64,000 bases of DNA from Pseudomonas sp. HOU2 (GTDB lineage: Bacteria; Pseudomonadota; Gammaproteobacteria; Pseudomonadales; Pseudomonadaceae), in contig NZ_CP160398.1 in the NCBI RefSeq assembly GCF_040729435.1, forward strand, positions 3,782,001 to 3,846,000. The letters run 5' to 3'. The position numbers were made by a program, and so were the translations under genes. Below are positions 59,238 to 64,000 of this stretch, in pieces; the first letter of the stretch is position 1; every line of letters starts with the position of its first letter. The notes under the pieces were generated by a model. It saw only the letters and a list, made by a program, of their open reading frames with translations. It was not told where the DNA came from and searched no databases.

Positions 59238-59555
59238 AGGCAGTACTCCAGAAGCGTAAAGACGGGCACAAACTGACCATGCAGTCTGCGTGCCAGCGAT
59301 TCTAACCTGTTGAAATGTGATGCTGTCAAAAAGCTTTTTACCGCGTGATCACACAGAAGGTGCGGCATGTGATGACTGTGGCGAAGGAGCTTGCTCCCGC
59401 TGGGGTGCGCAGCGCCCCAAAAAATCAGGCGCTACGGTTTTTTCAGAGCAGACGCGATGGCTGGATTGCGACTGCTGCGCAGCCGAGCGGGACGGTGCGA
59501 CGACTCGACAAGCTCCCTCGCCACAGAAAGTTCATTTACTTCAAGGTATATGTCG
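59238..59555. other. 318-nt gap between cvrA and a chemoreceptor gene
   Basis: Nearly half is a REP doublet (59376-59526). The 138 nt next to cvrA should hold its promoter, but no convincing elements were picked out. No gene seen. Confidence 0.5.
59376..59526. repeat. REP doublet (REPIN), GTGGCGAAGGAGCTT class, long form
   Basis: Arms CTGTGGCGAAGGAGCTTGCT and the inverted copy ending in CTCCCTCGCCACAG. The right inner block (GCCGAGCGGGACGGTGCGAC) is the reverse complement of the one in the repeat at 743-893, so these two are a distinct longer subtype. Confidence 0.85.
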
Positions 59556-61181
59556 TTACAGGCTGAAGCGCCCGACCATATTGTTCAGATCCAGTGCCAG
59601 GCGCGACAGCTCGTTGCTCGCCGCACTGGTCTGATTCGCGCCGGTGGCCGATTGCACCGACAGGTCGCGGATGTTCACCAGGTTGCGATCCACTTCGCGG
59701 GCCACTTGCGCCTGCTCTTCGGCGGCGCTGGCGATCACCAGGTTGCGCTCGTTGATTTCGACAATCGCGGTGTTGATGGTGTCCAGCGACATCCCGGCGC
59801 CACGGGCGATGTTCAGGGTCGATTCGGCGCGCTCGGTGCTGTTGCGCATCGAATCCACGGCGTGTTCGGTGCCGCTCTGGATGCTGCCGATCATCCGTTC
59901 GATTTCGCTGGTCGACTGCTGGGTACGATGCGCCAGGGCACGAACCTCATCGGCCACCACGGCAAAACCACGGCCGGCTTCACCGGCACGCGCCGCTTCA
60001 ATCGCTGCGTTCAGGGCCAGCAGGTTGGTCTGATCGGCCAGGCCACGAATCACGTCCAGCACCTTGCCGATGTCGCGGGATTCATTCGCCAGATCACCGA
60101 TCAGGCTCGCCGTGCTCTGCACATCGGCGCTCATGCGTTCGATGGCGCTGACGGTTTCCTGCACCAGATCGCGGCCATCGCCCGCCGAGGTGGTGGCGTT
60201 CTTCGAGGCTTCCGAAGTGCTGACCGCGTTGCGGGCGACTTCTTCCACGGCGCTGGTCATTTCATTGACGGCGGTGGCGGCCTGTTCGATTTCGTTGTTC
60301 TGCTGGGTCAGGCCACGGGCGCTTTCGTCGGTGACGCTGTTCAGTTCTTCCGCCGCAGACGCAAGCTGGGTGGCCGAGCCGGAGATGCGCTGCAAGGTGT
60401 CGCGCAGCTTCGATTGCATCTTGGCCATGGCCGCCAGCAGACGCCCGGCTTCGTCGCTGCCGTCGACGTGGATCGGCTGGGTCAGGTTGCCTTCGGCAAT
60501 GGTTTCCGCCGCGTCCAGTGCTTTGGAGATCGGCTTGGTGATGCTGATGGTCAGCAGCCAGGCGAACAGGAAGGTCAGGCCGGTGGCGATCAGCAGAAGC
60601 GTCACGACCAGATTGAAGGACATCGAGTACTGGTTGGCTGCACCTTGATTCGTCTCGGCGATTTGCTGGGTGTTGATTTCAAGCAGGCGCGCCAGGGCGG
60701 TGTTCACCGCTTCCGAGTTACTCAGCAGGTCCGAGTTGAGCATCTGCCGCAGCTCATCGATCTGATTGTTGCGCGACAGGGTTTTCATCCGCTCTTCGAG
60801 TTGACGGTACTGAGCCAGGAGCTGCACGTACTGGTCGTAGGCCGCGCGCTCCTGCGGGCCATCGATCAATGGCTCATAGGCACGCTGAGCGTCGGCGATC
60901 TGCCGGTTGCGCAACTCGAACAGCTCGATGGTTTTCTGCTGCACGTCCGGTTCGCGGTTGATCAGCAACCGATACGACAGCACCCGTAGGCGCAGCGTCA
61001 GTTGAGTGAATTCATCAACGGCCTTGACCGATGGCACGCTGGCAGTGGCGATGTCTTCGCCAGCTGCACGGATTTTGCTCATCTGGTTCAGGGCGAACAC
61101 ACCGAGAATCAGCATCAGGCCGCCGATCAGGGCGAAACCGGTGAACGCCCGGGGGGCGATATTCATATTGCGAAGGGACAT
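59556..61181 (-). CDS. Methyl-accepting chemotaxis protein with four-helix-bundle sensor
   Basis: 541 aa, a standard size. Membrane helix 1 at about 14-34, a periplasmic all-helical sensor of the 4HB type (about 35-189), helix 2 at 190-214, HAMP, and a cytoplasmic signalling hairpin with the tip [21 protein letters not shown]. No C-terminal CheR/CheB pentapeptide. Start at ATG 61179-61181 ([13 protein letters not shown]) by similarity; the frame is open 10 codons more. Ligand unknown. Confidence 0.92.
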   Translation of the reverse strand: MSLRNMNIAPRAFTGFALIGGLMLILGVFALNQMSKIRAAGEDIATASVPSVKAVDEFTQLTLRLRVLSYRLLINREPDVQQKTIELFELRNRQIADAQRAYEPLIDGPQERAAYDQYVQLLAQYRQLEERMKTLSRNNQIDELRQMLNSDLLSNSEAVNTALARLLEINTQQIAETNQGAANQYSMSFNLVVTLLLIATGLTFLFAWLLTISITKPISKALDAAETIAEGNLTQPIHVDGSDEAGRLLAAMAKMQSKLRDTLQRISGSATQLASAAEELNSVTDESARGLTQQNNEIEQAATAVNEMTSAVEEVARNAVSTSEASKNATTSAGDGRDLVQETVSAIERMSADVQSTASLIGDLANESRDIGKVLDVIRGLADQTNLLALNAAIEAARAGEAGRGFAVVADEVRALAHRTQQSTSEIERMIGSIQSGTEHAVDSMRNSTERAESTLNIARGAGMSLDTINTAIVEINERNLVIASAAEEQAQVAREVDRNLVNIRDLSVQSATGANQTSAASNELSRLALDLNNMVGRFSL

Positions 61182-61459
61182 GGCGCGGATACCAGAAAGG
61201 GCCGCATCCATGCGGGCTGAGACGGCTGAATGGATGACTTATCGGTCATACGACTAAAGTCTTGAGGCGCTGTGCGTATTTGTCGCATGGGGCCCGGGGC
61301 GACGAAGTGCAGGAACCAGATCGGCAGATCACAGTCTTTTAAACTCGCGAGAACGGTCGGCCGCCAGGAAAATCAAGGCCTTGCGCCGGTATAACCCTGG
61401 CATCCGCAGTGACTTTTCTTTATCGTACGCGCCCTTTGAAAAACGCTTGGAAGATCAAA

Positions 61460-61690
61460 ATGTTGGAAGCATCCCTCAGCCAATTGGAACAGCTCGTCAG
61501 CGACCTGGTGCAACAGAACCAGACCCTTGCGCAAACCAACCAGACCCTGTCCACGGAACTGGCCCAGGCCAAGGATGAAAACGAAAGCCTGCAACTGAGC
61601 CTGATGGAACAGGAAGAGAAGCACGGCGCCACCGCAGCGCGCATCCAGGCTCTGGTTGATCGCGTCAACGCAGGTCCTGTCAGCGCATGA
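61460..61690 (+). CDS. Short coiled-coil protein, TIGR02449-like (ZapB-like)
   Basis: 76 aa, nearly all coiled coil (MLEASLSQLEQLVSDLVQQNQTLAQTNQTL...). Family members sit directly upstream of zapA and resemble the Z-ring factor ZapB. ATG at 61460 with GGAAG upstream; the frame is open from 61409. Its TGA overlaps the zapA ATG (ATGA). Confidence 0.82.
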   Translation: MLEASLSQLEQLVSDLVQQNQTLAQTNQTLSTELAQAKDENESLQLSLMEQEEKHGATAARIQALVDRVNAGPVSA

Positions 61691-61989
61691 ACCATGGCAC
61701 CGCAGGGGTAAAAGTCATCTCCATTCTCGGGGAGGACTATTCGATCAAGGCACCGGCCGGGGAAGAACAGACCCTGCTGGACGCCGCACTGATGCTCAAG
61801 GCCGCACTGGCCGACACCAAACGCAAATACCCGACGCTGATCGGTGACCGCTTGCTGGTGCTGGCTGCGATGAACCTGTGCTCGCAGCAGATCGAAATGA
61901 AGAAGCAGCATCAGGAAGAACTCGACCGTTACCAAGAGCAAGTCAGCGCCACGGTCGACACCATCGCCAAGACCATCAATCAGGGCTGA
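61687..61989 (+). CDS. zapA: Cell division protein ZapA
   Basis: 100 aa. N-terminal beta-alpha domain (GVKVISILGEDYSIKAPAGEEQTLLDAALMLKAAL) and a C-terminal coiled coil, the ZapA layout. Bundles FtsZ filaments at the division site. Coupled to the upstream coiled-coil gene. In other pseudomonads I expect 6S RNA and ygfA downstream; here only 99 nt separate it from a chemoreceptor gene, too short for 6S RNA. Confidence 0.9.
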   Translation: MNHGTAGVKVISILGEDYSIKAPAGEEQTLLDAALMLKAALADTKRKYPTLIGDRLLVLAAMNLCSQQIEMKKQHQEELDRYQEQVSATVDTIAKTINQG

Positions 61990-62028
61990 TGGGGTTGCGC
62001 ACAACCAAAGAATAGATTGTCGATCAGG

Positions 62029-62038
62029 TTGTATACAA
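62029..62038 (+). promoter_or_regulatory. TTGTATACAA palindrome, candidate GntR-type operator
   Basis: Perfect 10-bp palindrome, 50 nt before the chemoreceptor ATG; this core is typical of operators bound by FadR-type GntR regulators. It includes the TACAAT hexamer (62034-62039), which could be a -10 box, so a repressor here would block the promoter. Confidence 0.4.
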
Positions 62039-62088
62039 TCGGCACGGCTGTTGCATTGTTTCGGCCACTTATTCTTTGGGGGTGCTCC

Positions 62089-64000
62089 ATGCAGTTGTGG
62101 CGACGCAGTATTCAATGGCAGCTGATTCTCAGCATGGGCACCGCCCTGCTGGTCAGCATCCTGATCGTGGTTGGCATTTATACCCTGGTGGTCAACCGCC
62201 TCGCCCAGAGCTATCTGGTCGAACAAGCGCTGCCGTCGAGCATCGAAGCGACGCGCAACGACATCGAACGCATCCTCGTCCAGCCGCTGACCGCCGCCAA
62301 AGACATCGCCAGCAACAGCATGGTGCGCGACTGGCTGGCCTCGGGTGAAGACAGCAGCAAAACAGCGGCCTTCGCGCAGTATCTGGAAGGCATCCGCGCC
62401 GAACATAAAGCTTTCACCGCGCTGATCATCGGCACCGAATCCAATCACTACATCACCGAAAAAGGCCTCGACCGCACCCTCAGTCGGGCCAAACCGGCGG
62501 ATGCCTGGTTCTATTCCTTCCTCGACAGCCATCAGCCGCGCACCCTGAATATCGACAACGATGGCGCCACCGGAGAATTGGCGCTGTTCATCGACTTGAA
62601 GGTCGAACAGGCCGGCAAAGTGGTCGGCGTGGCCGGGCTGGGCCTGAGCATGAACGAGCTGTCGGAGCTGATCCACAATTTCAGCTTTGGCGAGCGCGGC
62701 AAGGTCTATCTCGTGCGTTCCGACGGTTTGATCCAGGTCCATCCCGAGGCGCAGTTCAGTGGCAAGCGCACCCTCACGGAGCAGATCGGTGCGTCAGCGG
62801 CGCAAGCGGTCATGGGTCAAAAAGTTGCCACCAGCAGTTCCTTCCAGCGCGATGGCGAAGACTTCCTCGCCTTCAGCCTGCCGCTGCGCGATCTGGGCTG
62901 GACGCTGGTGGCCGAAGTGCCGCAGTCGCAAATCTACGCCGAAGCCCGCAAGGCGATGTGGATGAGCGGTGGCATCGGTCTGGCGGTGGCGCTTGTCTGC
63001 CTGGCGCTGGTGGTGTGGCTGGCCCAGGGGCTGGTGCGCCCGATTCGTCAGGTAACAGCCGCGCTGGTAGCAATCGGTAGCGGCGGTGGAGATTTGACCC
63101 ATCGGTTAGATTCCAGCCGCGCCGATGAACTGGGCGATCTGGCCCGGGGATTCAACCGTTTCCTCGACAGCCAGCGCGGGCTGATTGGCGAAGTGCTGAC
63201 CACCAGCGAGCGTCTGCGCACAGCAGTCGGCCAAGTGGCGAAAGTGGTGGAAAACACCGCCGAACGCTCCGGGCGCCAGCAGGAAATGACCGACATGGTC
63301 GCCACGGCGGTGCATGAGATGGGCCTGACCGTGCAGGAAATTGCGCAGAACGCCGGCAACGCCGCGCTGGCTTCGCAAACCGCGCGGGATGAAGCGCTGC
63401 AGGCACGGGAAGTGGTCGGCGGCTCGATCCGTCATATAGAAAGCATGTCCGATGAGATTGGCGTGGCGGCCGGCGCGGTCGGTGAGCTGGCGCATCAGGT
63501 GGCGTCGATCGATTCGGTGCTGGCGGTGATTCGCGGGGTATCCGAGCAGACCAACTTGCTGGCGCTCAACGCGGCGATTGAAGCGGCGCGCGCCGGAGAT
63601 ATGGGGCGCGGGTTTGCCGTGGTGGCGGATGAAGTGCGCACTTTGGCGCGCAGGACTCAGGCGTCTACCGATGAAATCCAGCAAATGATCGGCAGCCTCA
63701 AACAAGGCGCCGAGAATGCCGTGTCATCGATGCGCACCGGGCAGGCGGCGACCGGCACCGGGGTTGAATCGAGCCAGCGTACCGGCGCCTCCCTGACCGC
63801 GATCACCGGGCAGGTCGAACGCATCAGTGACATGAACCATCAGGTTGCGACCGCGACGGAAGAACAGTCGGCGGTGACTGAAGAGATCAACCGCAACGTG
63901 CAGGGGATTTCCGATCTGGCCCGGGCCACGGCGGGGGAGGTTCGCGCCTGTCGTGAGGATTGTCAGATGTTGCAGCGGTTGGCGGATGATCTGGCAAGGC
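62089..64000 (+). CDS. Methyl-accepting chemotaxis protein with Cache-type sensor (partial, runs off the window)
   Basis: Open from ATG 62089 ([17 protein letters not shown]) to the window end, at least 637 codons, with no stop in frame. Membrane helix at about 12-35. A periplasmic sensor (36-288) of Cache type shows [29 protein letters not shown] and a second [16 protein letters not shown] subdomain. Helix 2 lies at about 289-312, HAMP at 313-365, and the signalling tip [21 protein letters not shown] near 481. Ligand not predictable. It forms with the receptor at 59556-61181 a pair flanking zapA. Confidence 0.9.
   Translation, partial: MQLWRRSIQWQLILSMGTALLVSILIVVGIYTLVVNRLAQSYLVEQALPSSIEATRNDIERILVQPLTAAKDIASNSMVRDWLASGEDSSKTAAFAQYLEGIRAEHKAFTALIIGTESNHYITEKGLDRTLSRAKPADAWFYSFLDSHQPRTLNIDNDGATGELALFIDLKVEQAGKVVGVAGLGLSMNELSELIHNFSFGERGKVYLVRSDGLIQVHPEAQFSGKRTLTEQIGASAAQAVMGQKVATSSSFQRDGEDFLAFSLPLRDLGWTLVAEVPQSQIYAEARKAMWMSGGIGLAVALVCLALVVWLAQGLVRPIRQVTAALVAIGSGGGDLTHRLDSSRADELGDLARGFNRFLDSQRGLIGEVLTTSERLRTAVGQVAKVVENTAERSGRQQEMTDMVATAVHEMGLTVQEIAQNAGNAALASQTARDEALQAREVVGGSIRHIESMSDEIGVAAGAVGELAHQVASIDSVLAVIRGVSEQTNLLALNAAIEAARAGDMGRGFAVVADEVRTLARRTQASTDEIQQMIGSLKQGAENAVSSMRTGQAATGTGVESSQRTGASLTAITGQVERISDMNHQVATATEEQSAVTEEINRNVQGISDLARATAGEVRACREDCQMLQRLADDLAR

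Noticed and set aside
61990..62088. 6S RNA expected downstream of zapA
   Set aside because: Only 99 nt are available and no 6S-like paired structure is apparent.

Overview
The window looks like a chromosomal segment of a Pseudomonas of the P. fluorescens group. Protein sequences closely match pseudomonad families. As far as I remember the P. aeruginosa map, the backbone order (hslVU, ftsN-like, argS, priA, rpmE, maeB, ponA, pilMNOPQ, aroK, aroB, damX, gltBD, hemE, then parA-like, mscK-like and cvrA) is the same conserved block. Eleven inverted REP-type repeats of several sequence classes sit between genes, which is also typical of this group. No rRNA, tRNA, CRISPR array, prophage or intact insertion sequence was recognised.

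Layout. 1-7175: protease hslVU behind a sigma32-type promoter, a SPOR protein of FtsN type, argS, priA, rpmE and a secreted nuclease whose signal-peptide codons coincide with the rpmE terminator. 7359-11337: malic enzyme and penicillin-binding protein 1a. 11554-19789: type IV pilus alignment genes pilMNOPQ continuing into aroK, aroB and damX. 20139-27351: glutamate synthase gltBD and hemE. 27528-30947: an accessory stretch with an MFS exporter and its divergent LysR regulator, a small exported protein, and a truncated antitoxin-like ORF in AT-richer DNA.

30948-50004 is the main accessory region: about 19 kb of tightly overlapping minus-strand genes forming an aryl polyene (APE) pigment cluster. 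It holds a chain-length-factor-type ketosynthase, two acyltransferases, two acyl carrier proteins, an AMP ligase fused to a hotdog dehydratase, a glycosyltransferase, a MIO ammonia lyase, a thioesterase, a LolA-like protein, an MMPL exporter, two ketosynthases, a ketoreductase and a second dehydratase. The logic would be: the lyase supplies an aryl acid, the ligase loads it on an ACP, type II PKS enzymes extend it, methyltransferase and flavoenzyme decorate the head, and acyltransferases, glycosyltransferase and exporter place the product in the outer membrane. Less usual members are a flavoenzyme with halogenase hallmarks, a cation/proton-antiporter-like protein, and a final lipoprotein that is a paralogue of the small exported protein just outside the cluster. 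A promoter with 17-bp spacing precedes the first gene, back to back with an orphan parA-like gene.

50366-64000: parA-like ATPase, trxC, a HigBA toxin-antitoxin pair with palindromic operator candidates, selO, a large MscK-type channel gene, the K+/H+ antiporter gene cvrA, and two chemoreceptor genes flanking a TIGR02449-like/zapA pair that appears to be away from its usual neighbours. The last chemoreceptor runs off the window end.
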